Below are positions 8,635 through 17,992 of a stretch of 64,000 bases of DNA, in pieces. Each line of letters opens with the position of its first letter. The first letter of the stretch is position 1. This DNA comes from Frigoribacterium sp. JB110 (GTDB lineage: Bacteria; Actinomycetota; Actinomycetes; Actinomycetales; Microbacteriaceae): positions 124,001 through 188,000 of the forward strand of contig NZ_FUIA01000011.1 of NCBI RefSeq assembly GCF_900163665.1. Reading direction: 5' to 3'. The position numbers and the translations under genes are program-made. The notes beneath the pieces were generated by a model that saw nothing but the letters and a program-made list of their open reading frames with translations, did no database searches and was not told where the DNA came from.

Positions 8635-10242
8635 GTGACTGCGACTGACCCGGTCCCGTTCCACGTCGGGATCACTCCGGAACGTGTCGTCGATGCCGCA
8701 GAGGAGCTGACCCGTGACACGCACCTGATGACCTGGTCCATCCGAGACCTGGCCGGGCGCCTCGGCATCGCCGCGTCCGGGGTCTATCACCATGTCGGCG
8801 GCAAGGATTCGCTGTGTCGCGAGGTGGTCGAGCGTGTGCTTGCACGGATTGAGGTCCCCGACCTGCAGCTGACGTGGCAGGAGTGGTTCCGCACCCTGCT
8901 GTTTCAGGCGGGGCCGGTCGTGGCCGAGTATCCAGGCGTGGCGAAGTGGATGCTGATGCACGGACCAACGCTGCCAGCCGCACTCCCGGTGCTGGAGGCG
9001 GGGATGTCCATCCTGGGGGCCTCGGGCTTCGGAGAGCGAGCGGCCTTCACGTACGCTGTGCTCCTCAATAACGCGATGCTGACCATCTCGATGAGGGACG
9101 ACCGGCTCCAGCACGAGGGTGACGGCCCCCGGGATCACGCCACGATGATGACTGAGTTCGCCGAGATGACGGCCGGCTCCGCACCTGCGAAGGCCATGGG
9201 ACGGGAACTCATCCAACCCTTCGCCGAAGGTGGAGACGCGGCGGAGCAGCTTCGCTGGGAGTACTACCGGTCCGCAGTGAATATCACCATCGCCGGGATC
9301 GAGGTGACCAGCACCCCATCTGATGAGGGCGTCCACGAGTGGCCGGGCGACGTCGCTGCCGACTCACGCCCTGAGACCCTCACACACAGACTTGGGCGCA
9401 TGTGCCGCCGAGATCTACGGGGTGCGCACCACCGGGACCGATGTTGGTTCGTCCCGCGTTCCTGTCGGTTTGCGCGCATGGCGTCGCGTGTCCGACCGGT
9501 TGATGAGGCGACGGACGGCATTGCGCAGAAGCACGATCGTCGTGATAACGCTCGCCCAGACGCACTTGAACATGTTCCAGAGGAACAAGAACCCCAGCAG
9601 CGCCAGCCACCCGGGTCCACCTCGGTCAACCAGCGTGTAGCAGACTCCGGCCGCGAAGAGGTACACGGGCGCAAGCAGCAGTACCAGCGGACCCCACTTG
9701 AGGCCCCGCGGTGTACGGATCGCGGCGAGCAGCAGGTTCGTCGGCGCGTACTGCAACAGCCCGTGAATGCAGACGCTGGCATTCCACAGCAATCGGATCA
9801 TCGGAAGCACGCACCCTCTCGGAAACCATGGACATGGTGGCCGGTAGCGGCTAGGAGAGTGATTTCCCACCCGAGGGGTGGGGGCTATCGGTGCAGATCC
9901 TGGGTTGATTCAGGGTGCCGCATCGACGTGAGTTCGATTGCTACCAGTACCCACTTTACCGCGGACGACGACATCCCAACAGGAGGATTCAGCCGATGGC
10001 TGTGTTCCGTTGCTCTACGGACGCTTGGGTCTGAAGGGTGGCTTTTGTACGTCAGGGTCAGCTGCGGCGAGGCCCTCGACGATGACCTCGTAGCCGGTGA
10101 GGTCTTGTGGCGGCCAGTCTTCAGCACCAAGGAGGTGATGCAGTGCGGCCAGGCGCTGCTCGAATTCTTTCCTGCCGTCGGCCCGGATCTCCAGGTCGTT
10201 CGCACCGTCGACAGCACCGGTGCGCTTGATCGTGAAGGTTGA
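8635..10242 (+). CDS. TetR-family regulator whose frame lacks the expected stop
   Basis: Residues 1-235 form a TetR regulator. The N-terminal HTH is MTWSIRDLAGRLGIAASGVYHHVGGKDSL near residues 25-53 (in pieces: SIRDLAGRLGIAASGVYHHV), followed by a helical ligand domain ending about YYRSAVNITIAGIEV. Start: GTG after AGGAGGAATGAAAG. The frame stays open to 10242, through sequence that is clearly the antisense of two minus-strand genes (Arg/Gln/Pro-rich, no domain). A +1 shift near 9318 would meet TGATGA at once. Either a frameshift lies there or insertion of the adjacent mobilisable module removed the native stop. Only the first ~700 bases should be trusted as TetR. Confidence 0.7.
   Translation: MTATDPVPFHVGITPERVVDAAEELTRDTHLMTWSIRDLAGRLGIAASGVYHHVGGKDSLCREVVERVLARIEVPDLQLTWQEWFRTLLFQAGPVVAEYPGVAKWMLMHGPTLPAALPVLEAGMSILGASGFGERAAFTYAVLLNNAMLTISMRDDRLQHEGDGPRDHATMMTEFAEMTAGSAPAKAMGRELIQPFAEGGDAAEQLRWEYYRSAVNITIAGIEVTSTPSDEGVHEWPGDVAADSRPETLTHRLGRMCRRDLRGAHHRDRCWFVPRSCRFARMASRVRPVDEATDGIAQKHDRRDNARPDALEHVPEEQEPQQRQPPGSTSVNQRVADSGREEVHGRKQQYQRTPLEAPRCTDRGEQQVRRRVLQQPVNADAGIPQQSDHRKHAPSRKPWTWWPVAARRVISHPRGGGYRCRSWVDSGCRIDVSSIATSTHFTADDDIPTGGFSRWLCSVALRTLGSEGWLLYVRVSCGEALDDDLVAGEVLWRPVFSTKEVMQCGQALLEFFPAVGPDLQVVRTVDSTGALDREG
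9415..9801 (-). CDS. Small membrane protein of the mobilisable module
   Basis: About 128 residues from ATG at 9801 (MIRLLWNASVCIHGLLQYAP); an in-frame GTG nine bases upstream is also possible and sits closer to a GAGAGGG ribosome binding site. Two strong hydrophobic segments (GPLVLLLAPVYLFAAGVCY, GWLALLGFLFLWNMFKCVW) are followed by a basic tail RNAVRRLINRSDTRRHARK. Similar small proteins of the form MIRLLW...PTNxLLxAIRTxRGLKWG are common near MobF relaxases in Actinobacteria, so a role in mobilisation or element maintenance is inferred. The 3' end overlaps the run-through part of the TetR frame. Confidence 0.7.
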   Translation of the reverse strand: MIRLLWNASVCIHGLLQYAPTNLLLAAIRTPRGLKWGPLVLLLAPVYLFAAGVCYTLVDRGGPGWLALLGFLFLWNMFKCVWASVITTIVLLRNAVRRLINRSDTRRHARKPTGTRDEPTSVPVVRTP

Positions 10243-10524
10243 CTTCGTGATGCTCGAGCTGTCAGCCCCGATGCCGATCAGCTGGTGTTGTATGCCGTGT
10301 TCCGTCAGCGCGGTGGTGACAGCCCGACGCACCTGCTCCTGCAGCGCGGTGGTGGCTGCGTCCTGAGTGTCAGCGTCCTCGTCGATGGTCATCGCCTCGA
10401 TCAGGATGAGGTTGCTGCTCTGGCCTCCGACGGGGCGCGCCTCGTAGCCAAGGGCGGCTGCGGCGCTGACTGCGGCGCCCACATCACGAGGCGAGGTCTG
10501 CACGGTCAGGAGGATCGTCGCCAT
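10015..10524 (-). CDS. Conserved hypothetical protein next to the relaxase
   Basis: A 169-residue soluble protein, with the start placed at ATG 10524 (MATILLTVQTSPRDVGAAVS) rather than a TTG 33 bases upstream. An N-terminal ferredoxin-like beta-alpha-beta pattern is followed by an acidic middle and the segment QRLAALHHLLGAEDWPPQDL. The C-terminus is basic and proline-rich (PPFRPKRP). No family is recognised. It lies 65 bases after the relaxase on the same strand, so it is probably in the same transcript and may be an accessory mobilisation protein. Confidence 0.65.
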   Translation of the reverse strand: MATILLTVQTSPRDVGAAVSAAAALGYEARPVGGQSSNLILIEAMTIDEDADTQDAATTALQEQVRRAVTTALTEHGIQHQLIGIGADSSSITKSTFTIKRTGAVDGANDLEIRADGRKEFEQRLAALHHLLGAEDWPPQDLTGYEVIVEGLAAADPDVQKPPFRPKRP

Positions 10525-10588
10525 GCCTGTCAGGATAGACCTGTTGCCCGCGATCAATCAGTTTTTCCCGCTCGGTGCAAGCGGTACG

Positions 10589-13500
10589 TCAGAGCCGGTG
10601 TCCGTGAGCGTCGTAGCTGTGTGCGGGGCCGGGGCGGGGTGCGGGTTGCGCGAGTCGGGCTGCGGTGGTTATGGCTGCTTGTGCGCGCGCGGCGTCCAGA
10701 CTCTGGTTCCTGGACTTCGGTGAGTCGCCGAGCGGTCGTTGTGCGTCGGTGATGCCGTAGCGGTCACGGTAGGCGGTCACGGTCCGCAGTTGCCGTTCCC
10801 ATTCGGCGCGGGCTTGCGGATCCGCGGAGGCCGACCCAAGGGTGCGCAGCCATGGCACCTGCTCGTCGAGGGCGCGTTGGGCGAGCGCGTCGGCTCGTTG
10901 CTCGATCAGGGTGCGGCGTTCATCGAGGGCGCGCCTGCTGTCCGGGTCGGTGGTGTCGGTGACCTCGTAGACGATGCCGGCGATGAGGCGGACTGGTTCC
11001 CGGGTGCGGGTACTCCCGGTTCGCGATGTTGTCGCCGCCTGGAGGCGGTGCTGGATCACGGATGCGAGATCCTCCGCCCCGGTGAGAGGCCGCGCAGCGA
11101 TGAGGTCCGGCAGCAGGCGAGGAAGATCGTAGCGTTCGGCGTCCGCTCGACGCAGCTCGCCCGCGAGCGCTCCGAACGCTTCGGACGCGATAACGTCGTC
11201 GACCTGTTCCCGGGTGAGTGCGGTCTGTTCGAGGAGGGTGATCCAGCGGTCGTGCTGCACGTGTTCGGCGATGGTGTCGTATTCTCCGGCGAGTTGCGCG
11301 ATTGAGGACCAGTGCTCGTGTTCGGTGCGGAGCATCTCGTGAGCGGAGCGTTCGGCGGTTTCGTGGGCGAGGACGCCGGCGAGGACACTGCGGGCGGTGA
11401 CGTCAGGCTCAGGCTCTTTCTGGTGTTCTTCGAGGGGGAACTGGTCGATGGCGACGTAGGCGGTGTTCGCCTCGCGGCCACGGGTCATGGCTACGTAGAG
11501 GCTCTCACGGGTCATCTGGTGCGAGTGCACGATCGCGTGTGCGGTGTCCACGGTCGCACCTTGCGCACGGTGCACAGTGATCGCGTAGCCGAGGTCGAGA
11601 TGTTGGGCGGCGTAGTCCGCGGGGAGGCGGACCGCGCCGCCGAAGCGGGCTCCTTGTCGGCGGACGGTCACGGACCCGTCCGTGTGCACGGTCGTGACTG
11701 TCCAGCGGTCGCCGTTGCGCACCCATCGGGTGCCGCCGGTGCCGAGATGGCGGTTGTTCTTGCGGGTGATGACGAGGTCACCGGCGCTGGCCTGCGTGCC
11801 ATCGCTCAAGGGCACGGCCCGGTCGGGGTCCGTCTGGCCGGACATGATCCGGTCGACCCGGGCGCGCACGTTCAGGGTGGTGACGGTCTCGACGGTCTCG
11901 GCGACGAGGATGCTGCGCCTGCCCGCGATCGTGTCGGTTCGCCAGGCGAGGTAGGCGCGTTCCAGGACGTCGTCGTAGTCGCCTCCGACGATCCGGTCGT
12001 GGGCGTCGTAGCGGGCGATGGCGTCATGGTCGCCGAGGCGCAGTTGCAGGGACGCGGTCTTCTCCCAGGCGTTGCGAAACCGTCGCACGTCGAGCAGTTC
12101 TGGGGTCTGCTCGAGGTCGCGGGCGAGCATGCCCAGCGCTCCCCCGGCATCGACCGCGCCGAGTTGGGCCCAGTCGCCGACGAGGACTAGTTTGGCTCCT
12201 GCGCGTTCGGCGTGGGCGGCAAGCCGGTCCAACGCGATCGTCCCCGACAACGACGCCTCGTCCACGATCATCAGTTGACCGCGGTGGAGCCTCCACCGCC
12301 CCTGGTGGTGCTCATGGAGCCATTTCGCGGTGTTCTCGGTCGGGATTCCGAGGTCGGCGGCGAGGACCTGCGCGGCGTCCGCGGAGCTGGCCAGCCCGAT
12401 CACGCTGCCTCTGCCGTGCGCGAGTTCCCACGTTCTGCGCAATGATGCGAGGGTCGTGGTCTTTCCGGTCCCCGCTGGCCCGATGAGGACGTCGACGATC
12501 CGGCCGGATGTTGCGATCAGGGTGATCGCTCCGGCTTGATCGGCAGAAAGTCGCCGGCCTTTGCGGTCGGTGCGACGGGTGACGCGTCCGACCATGTCGT
12601 GCGGCACGATCGGGGCCGTGCTGCTGTGTGCGAGTCGCAGGAGTCTGTCCTCGGCGGCGAGAAGCTGCGTGGAGGTGTAGAGCGTGCCGTGTTTGATGCG
12701 GAACACGCTGCTGCCGTCGGGGTGCTGGAACGCTGCGGGAGAGGGGGCGAGTTCGGGGGGCGTCAACTGGACGGAGGCATGCTCGGCGCGGTCGGCGATG
12801 AGCCCGGTGACCGCTTCCCGGTCGGTGATCGTGGCGAACCGGGTGCCTTTGAGCATGCGGGATGCCTCAGCGTGGAGGTTCCATCTTCGCCAGGTCGACC
12901 GGGACTGCCCCACGGTGGCGACGACTTGCGCGGCCATCTCATCGACCGTGGCGAGCGGAATGTCATCGGCACGCAGCAGCACCGGGTTCTGGGTTCCGGC
13001 GGTGACCGATCGTGCCCACCCAGTCGCGTCCTGTCCGAGGATTCTGCTCGCGCGGGTGCGCCATTGCTCGGTGAGGTCAGCGAGGGAGTGCACGGTCTTC
13101 TCGGGCCGGGTGGTGAGGGTCGCTGCGGCGCGAAGGCGGATGATCGTCGTACTCGACGGGTATCGCCCGTGCTGTTGTAGGTACTCGTCGATGAGCTGCT
13201 CGGTCCGTTGGTCGATCGCGCGGGACCGGGACGAGAACTCTTCCAGCAGGTTCTCGGGGACACCGGCGATCTCCCATGCGGCCGTGCGTCGCGGGCCCCG
13301 GTCGCGTTCTTCCCAGGCGAGACCGAAGTCGCGGGTGAGCCGGTCGGCGAGCGCGTTGTTGTAGTGCTCGCTCAACGCGACCACCGCGGCATGCATGGGG
13401 CGCCCGTCGATGGCCCGCCACTTACCGTCGTGGACGCCCTGGACCCGGTTCGCGATCACGACATGGGTGTGCAGTTGCGGTTCGTTGGCGCGGGAATCGT

Positions 13501-14131
13501 AGTGGTCGAACGCGGTGGCGAGGATCCCGGTCACCTCAACCTGCGCGAGCCCGTCGTGCCCGATCCGTGTCATGGCCACGTCGCGTTCCAACAGGGCGAG
13601 GACTTCTTTCATCGCCTCGTGGTGTGCGTTCACGATCATCGCCTGGGTGCCGCCATCCGCGACCGCCCACCACACGCTGACGGATTTTGGTACGGAGAAG
13701 GTGTAGTCGTACCCGGCGACCGGGCGGCGCTGCGGGCGGGCCTGCTCTTCGGCCTCGATCTGGGCGACCTCCTGGTGTCGGGTTTCGTCGGTCAGCTCGG
13801 AGGGCAGTGCATCGACGCGGCGGGACACGCGTTCCCGGTAGCTGAGGAAGGTGCGGTATGCGGAGCCCAGATGCTCCCCTGTTGTGGGGTGGCGTCCCTG
13901 TCCGAGCAGGAGCCGGAGCTGTTCCTCGGTCACCTCGGCGCCCGTACTGATCGACTCCGCTTCCAGGCCGGGGAGGGCGGAGCCGGTCCAGAACCCGGGC
14001 GGGCTTCCTTTCTCGAGGTAGTAGCGGGTCAGCGGTTCTGCGAGGTCCCGGTTGCCGTCGCCGGCGACGACACTTTTGAGCAGATACCGGTACCCGTCCC
14101 CGGCAGACATCACCCGCATCGACACCGTCAC
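10589..14131 (-). CDS. MobF-family relaxase with helicase domain (TrwC/TraI-like)
   Basis: About 1180 residues, starting at GTG 14131 (VTVSMRVMSAGDGYRYLLKS), the canonical beginning of actinobacterial MobF relaxases. The N-terminal relaxase domain carries the three-histidine metal motif around EPQLHTHVVIANRV near residue 240. A superfamily 1 helicase follows, with Walker A IGPAGTGKTTT near residue 560, Walker B QLMIVDEAS and the late motif YAITVHRAQGATVD. It nicks at oriT and unwinds plasmid or island DNA for transfer. No type IV coupling or pilus genes are visible, so the module looks mobilisable rather than self-transmissible. The direct repeats at 14134-14177 are just upstream of its start. 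Confidence 0.93.
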   Translation of the reverse strand: MTVSMRVMSAGDGYRYLLKSVVAGDGNRDLAEPLTRYYLEKGSPPGFWTGSALPGLEAESISTGAEVTEEQLRLLLGQGRHPTTGEHLGSAYRTFLSYRERVSRRVDALPSELTDETRHQEVAQIEAEEQARPQRRPVAGYDYTFSVPKSVSVWWAVADGGTQAMIVNAHHEAMKEVLALLERDVAMTRIGHDGLAQVEVTGILATAFDHYDSRANEPQLHTHVVIANRVQGVHDGKWRAIDGRPMHAAVVALSEHYNNALADRLTRDFGLAWEERDRGPRRTAAWEIAGVPENLLEEFSSRSRAIDQRTEQLIDEYLQQHGRYPSSTTIIRLRAAATLTTRPEKTVHSLADLTEQWRTRASRILGQDATGWARSVTAGTQNPVLLRADDIPLATVDEMAAQVVATVGQSRSTWRRWNLHAEASRMLKGTRFATITDREAVTGLIADRAEHASVQLTPPELAPSPAAFQHPDGSSVFRIKHGTLYTSTQLLAAEDRLLRLAHSSTAPIVPHDMVGRVTRRTDRKGRRLSADQAGAITLIATSGRIVDVLIGPAGTGKTTTLASLRRTWELAHGRGSVIGLASSADAAQVLAADLGIPTENTAKWLHEHHQGRWRLHRGQLMIVDEASLSGTIALDRLAAHAERAGAKLVLVGDWAQLGAVDAGGALGMLARDLEQTPELLDVRRFRNAWEKTASLQLRLGDHDAIARYDAHDRIVGGDYDDVLERAYLAWRTDTIAGRRSILVAETVETVTTLNVRARVDRIMSGQTDPDRAVPLSDGTQASAGDLVITRKNNRHLGTGGTRWVRNGDRWTVTTVHTDGSVTVRRQGARFGGAVRLPADYAAQHLDLGYAITVHRAQGATVDTAHAIVHSHQMTRESLYVAMTRGREANTAYVAIDQFPLEEHQKEPEPDVTARSVLAGVLAHETAERSAHEMLRTEHEHWSSIAQLAGEYDTIAEHVQHDRWITLLEQTALTREQVDDVIASEAFGALAGELRRADAERYDLPRLLPDLIAARPLTGAEDLASVIQHRLQAATTSRTGSTRTREPVRLIAGIVYEVTDTTDPDSRRALDERRTLIEQRADALAQRALDEQVPWLRTLGSASADPQARAEWERQLRTVTAYRDRYGITDAQRPLGDSPKSRNQSLDAARAQAAITTAARLAQPAPRPGPAHSYDAHGHRL

Positions 14132-14133
14132 AC

Positions 14134-14177
14134 AGAGAAGGTGCACTGCACGTCCACGCAGAGAAGGTGCACCGCAC
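14134..14177. repeat. Tandem 18-bp direct repeat upstream of the relaxase, oriT or operator candidate
   Basis: AGAGAAGGTGCACTGCAC (14134-14151) and AGAGAAGGTGCACCGCAC (14160-14177) differ by one base and are spaced 26 bp start to start. They lie between the relaxase start and the divergent surface-protein gene, where a relaxase recognition site or regulator-binding iterons would be expected. Confidence 0.6.
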
Positions 14178-14284
14178 CTCGCCCCGAGTCCGCGCGGTGG
14201 ACGAGGCGGGGTACCTCCATCTGATGGCTGTTGCGCCGTCACGGATGCGGGGCAGGTCGTCTCGCGCAGACACAGGAGGAACGG

Positions 14285-17200
14285 ATGAGCACCACACGGC
14301 TCGAAGACGCGACCTTACGCAATAGTCCACGTGAAAGCCCGCCCGGATTCGGTGGTCTCGCCCGGTGGGTCGCGATGCTGATCTCCGGGCTGCTCCTTGC
14401 CCTCACGATCGGGATCGGCACTGCCCCCGCCGCACACGCAGCCACCATCGGGCCCGGGTTCGGATCCGTTGACGATGTGGGCATCTTGGGCTCGTACATC
14501 GGCCCCGATGGCACACAGGTGTACTGCATGGATCTGGGTGCCCCCGGCCCGTGGGGTAACACGACCGGTCCGGTCACCGTTTCCGACTTGGAGTCGCAGA
14601 GCGGCTCCCGCCTCACCGAAACGGATCTGGCGAAGCTGAACTATGTGATGGCGAAATGGGGGCAGTCTGGTGACCCGCATGTGACCGCCGCAATCCAACT
14701 GTTCGTCTGGTCGGTTGCCGATCCTGTCCACTACAACCAGCACGGCATGTCCGGGGACGACCACTACATCACCCGCGCCCCCGCAGCGAACCGGCCCCAG
14801 ATCCTCGCGAACCTCGCTCAGATGCGAGCAGAAGCCAACGCGAACCATGCGGTGAACCCACAGGTTGCGCTGTCGATCACGATGACCGATCAGTACGCGG
14901 GAACTCTCACGGTGTCTGCTTCCCCGGCGAGCCTGTCGGGAACGGTCACGCTGACGAACGCCGTGTTCGCCGACGGGCAGAGCAGCCGGACGCTTGGTCC
15001 GGGCAGTTTCCCGATCACCGGCACCCCCGCCGACGGAGTCCCCGCCTACCGGATCGAGGCAGCAGCGAGCGTTCCCAGCAGTGGCCTGGGCGCACGTGTG
15101 AACCTGTACGACACGCCAGGTTCGCAGCGGCTGCTGGGCGGTGCGTCACCGATGGGACTCGACGCGCACGCCCAGTCCCCTGTGATCGAGCTCGACTTCC
15201 AGCCCACCATCACCACCCAGGTGTCCTCCCGGTTCGTCGCAGAAGGTGACACATTCCGCGACCAGGTCACGGTGGGCGTCTCCAAGGGAACCTGGATCCA
15301 CCTGGACGGGAAGCGGATCGCAGTCGTAACGACTGGAACCTTGTATGGTCCGTTCGATGAGCAGCCCACTGAAGCCGACACCGCGCCGACCGGAGCACCC
15401 ATCGCCGGCGTCGTGGAACTGGAGTTGACCGGCACCGGAAGCTATGCGGCGCCGGAGACGATCACCGCGACCGAGTCCGGGTTCTACACGTGGGTATGGC
15501 AGATCGACAAGCGCGCACAAGGGGACGTCGCGAAGTACCTCACGGACTCGTTCACCGACCGGTTCGGGCAAGTCGCCGAGACCAGCATCGTTCCCTTCCA
15601 GCCCATCGCGGTCTCCAAAGCGAACCAACGTCTCGTCGTACCCGGCGACGCGGTCACCGACACGATCACCGTATCCTCCAGCAACGGGGTCTGGTTGAAG
15701 ATAGACGGCGAGTACGTGCCGGTCGTGTTCGAAGGCACCGCCTATCAGGTGCCCGGCACGCTGCCGCCGATGCAGGCGCCCGCCATCGACCCTGCAGCCG
15801 TACCAGTGGGGACAGTGACGGTCACCGCAACCGGCCCCGGCACGTATACCTCTCCCGAGGTCGTGTTACCGAACGCCGGGTTCGTGACCTGGGTGTGGCA
15901 GATGCGTCTCGCCTCCCAGCCTGACGGTGTGCGCGACTACATCGCCTCCGACTGGGCCGACGAGTACGGCATCCCGGTCGAGTCGACCAGTGTCCGCCAT
16001 CCGGTCGAGATCACCAGTCAGCTGCGCGAGTACAACGTCCACGACGGCGGCCGCGCGTTCGACACGATCGTCACCTCGGGGTTCCCCGCCAACCACCCCG
16101 ACTTCACCGGCGACGGATACTGGGGCCCCGATGCGAAAGAGGTCACCCACACCGTCTACGGGCCGTTCGCCACAGACACCGTCCTGACCGACGACCTCGA
16201 CCTCACAGACCAGCCTGAGTTGACCAGCATCATCACCCCAGCCCGCAACGGCGTCTACCAGATCGGGTACACCGATGAGGACCGGATCACGCCGACGAAG
16301 CCGGGTTACTACGTGATCGTCAGCACGTTCGAAGGCGACGACCGCGTCCAGCCGTTCCAGTCCTCCCCCGCTGACGTTCGCGAACGCTTCTACGTCCCCG
16401 AGACCCCCGCAGCCGAACTTCCGGTGACGGTAATCACGCAGGCGGCCCCTGCCGCGCTCGTCGGCGAACCCTTCCAAGACACCGCCCTCGTCCAAGGCAC
16501 CGTCCCAGAAGGAGCGTCTCTCGTGTTCCGCGCCTACGGTCCCCAGCCCGAAGGCGAGACCCCGGTATGTGATGTGGAACCGTTCTTCACCAGCCAGCAG
16601 ATTCCAGTTCCCCAGACCGGCGTCTACTACTCGGGCAACACTGCAGCGCAGTCGGCAGGAAACGTGTATTGGGTGGAGACTCTCTACGACGTCGACGGTG
16701 AGGTGCTGTCAGAAGGGAAATGTGGCGCGCCAGGTGAGGCTACTGTCGTGACCAATGGCGAGGAGCTGAAGGTGACTACCAAGGCAGTCCCGAACGTTGT
16801 ACTCGGAAACCCGGCACACGACATCGCTATCGTCACCGGCCCTATTCCCGAGGGCACCAGCCTGGTGTTCGAGGCATACCAGCAGGACGGTGACGAACCG
16901 GTCTGCGATGCCGAGAATCGCGTCTTCGACACCCTCGAGAACCCGATCGCCGTGACAAGGCCAGGCGAATACCGTTCAGCGGAGGTGGTGTTCGAAAAGA
17001 TCGGCACCTACTACTGGATCGAGACACTCCTGAACGCGGAGGGTGAGAGCATCCACCGAGGCATCTGCGGTGCCCCCGGGGAGACCACCACGGTTTCCGA
17101 AGTCCAGATAACGCCGAACTATCCAGACACGGAAGCTCCGCCCAGCGAACTTGCCCAGACCGGCGCGAACGGATGGCTGATCGGCCTTGGCGCGTACGGA

Positions 17201-17338
17201 GCGCTCGCCCTTCTGGCCAGTGGCGGAACGCTCCTGTTCGGCCGCCGCCTTGCCAAGCGACGCGAGGCCGCCGGATTCGTGAGAGAGGAGGACGGTGAAG
17301 ATGAGATCGTGACGCTCGAGGAACTGCTCGACCAGTAG
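14285..17338 (+). CDS. LAQTG-anchored surface protein with probable thioester domain
   Basis: A 1017-residue wall protein. ATG 14285 has an AGGAGGA ribosome binding site. The signal peptide is about residues 28-52 (ending AHA). A thioester-type (TQXA-like) region follows: VYCMD (Cys81) and TAAIQLFVW (Gln138) are spaced as in domains that form a Cys-Gln thioester for covalent adhesion. Several beta-sandwich repeats follow (two units contain TWIHLDGKRIAVV and VWLKIDGEYVPVV; two later units contain EGASLVFRAY and EGTSLVFEAY). The end is sortase motif LAQTG near residue 956, a membrane helix, RRLAKRR and an acidic tail. Divergence from the MobF relaxase suggests a mating-contact adhesin. Confidence 0.85.
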   Translation: MSTTRLEDATLRNSPRESPPGFGGLARWVAMLISGLLLALTIGIGTAPAAHAATIGPGFGSVDDVGILGSYIGPDGTQVYCMDLGAPGPWGNTTGPVTVSDLESQSGSRLTETDLAKLNYVMAKWGQSGDPHVTAAIQLFVWSVADPVHYNQHGMSGDDHYITRAPAANRPQILANLAQMRAEANANHAVNPQVALSITMTDQYAGTLTVSASPASLSGTVTLTNAVFADGQSSRTLGPGSFPITGTPADGVPAYRIEAAASVPSSGLGARVNLYDTPGSQRLLGGASPMGLDAHAQSPVIELDFQPTITTQVSSRFVAEGDTFRDQVTVGVSKGTWIHLDGKRIAVVTTGTLYGPFDEQPTEADTAPTGAPIAGVVELELTGTGSYAAPETITATESGFYTWVWQIDKRAQGDVAKYLTDSFTDRFGQVAETSIVPFQPIAVSKANQRLVVPGDAVTDTITVSSSNGVWLKIDGEYVPVVFEGTAYQVPGTLPPMQAPAIDPAAVPVGTVTVTATGPGTYTSPEVVLPNAGFVTWVWQMRLASQPDGVRDYIASDWADEYGIPVESTSVRHPVEITSQLREYNVHDGGRAFDTIVTSGFPANHPDFTGDGYWGPDAKEVTHTVYGPFATDTVLTDDLDLTDQPELTSIITPARNGVYQIGYTDEDRITPTKPGYYVIVSTFEGDDRVQPFQSSPADVRERFYVPETPAAELPVTVITQAAPAALVGEPFQDTALVQGTVPEGASLVFRAYGPQPEGETPVCDVEPFFTSQQIPVPQTGVYYSGNTAAQSAGNVYWVETLYDVDGEVLSEGKCGAPGEATVVTNGEELKVTTKAVPNVVLGNPAHDIAIVTGPIPEGTSLVFEAYQQDGDEPVCDAENRVFDTLENPIAVTRPGEYRSAEVVFEKIGTYYWIETLLNAEGESIHRGICGAPGETTTVSEVQITPNYPDTEAPPSELAQTGANGWLIGLGAYGALALLASGGTLLFGRRLAKRREAAGFVREEDGEDEIVTLEELLDQ

Positions 17339-17354
17339 CAGCTCGACCGAAGTT

Positions 17355-17386
17355 GGCGGGTGGGTGGCGAAAGCCGTCCGCCCGCC
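17355..17386 (+). terminator. Hairpin terminator after the surface protein
   Basis: Fourteen-base arms GGCGGGTGGGTGGC and GCCGTCCGCCCGCC pair (two G-U) across a GAAA loop, 17 bases after the stop codon. A strong stem, though without a clear U-run. Confidence 0.6.
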
Positions 17387-17939
17387 TTCGCGCATCACTA
17401 ACCGACGAATCTCAAACATCGCTACCATCCGCGGCTGAGGGAGCGGCTGTCTTCCGGGCATGTCCATCATCGAAGCGAGGGCGCGCGCTACGCCGGTCCT
17501 CTTCTGGATCGGTGCCGCCGTCGCGATCGGTCTGGACGATCGCGCTGCCGGTCACGCCGACACGGCGTGCGCGGTGATCCATCCGCCTTCAGCAGGCTGC
17601 GCCGGCGATGCGCGCCCACCACCAGCAATCATATGGACCATCTTGGTGCAGGCGGCAGTCGGGGCCTCCCGCCCGCTAAGTCGGCGAGCCGGTGGGGCGC
17701 GCCCCGACAGAGCAGTCATCGTTGCGGCGACTCCGCACATCTTTGCGGACAGCCAGCGACATCGTGAGCACATCCATGTCACACAACGCCTCGTAAGTGG
17801 CGCGCGAACAGGTTCGGCCCTCCTACCCGGTCGTCCGCATCTTGTGAGGCCCCGCACAGCGAGCACGCTTGTTGGTCCAGATAGAACCCGGAGGGGATGC
17901 GTATTGACGGAACTCTCAGCATTCACCTATGTTTGTATT
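17387..17939. other. About 550 bases without a convincing gene
   Basis: Short frames exist on both strands (for example one starting MSIIEARARATPVLFWIGAAV at 17461), but none has a domain, a good ribosome binding site or consistent codon use. This may be decayed DNA at the right edge of the mobilisable module. It ends at the zinc-box promoter. Confidence 0.45.
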
Positions 17940-17954
17940 TGATAACGCTTCTCA
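17940..17954. promoter_or_regulatory. Zur-type box (site 1)
   Basis: TGATAACGCTTCTCA, followed by ATAAGG. Including flanks it nearly matches the box upstream of the L36 gene read on the opposite strand (TGATAACGTTTCTCAATA). It lies upstream of the secreted protein and the giant anchored protein. Confidence 0.75.
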
Positions 17955-17992
17955 ATAAGGATTGAATCCTTCTACCTTGGCAGGGCGCGAAC

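Noticed and set aside
17461-17942. 160-codon plus-strand frame starting MSIIEARARATPVLF
   Set aside because: No domain, weak start, composition changes along its length and it runs into the Zur box; treated as non-coding.
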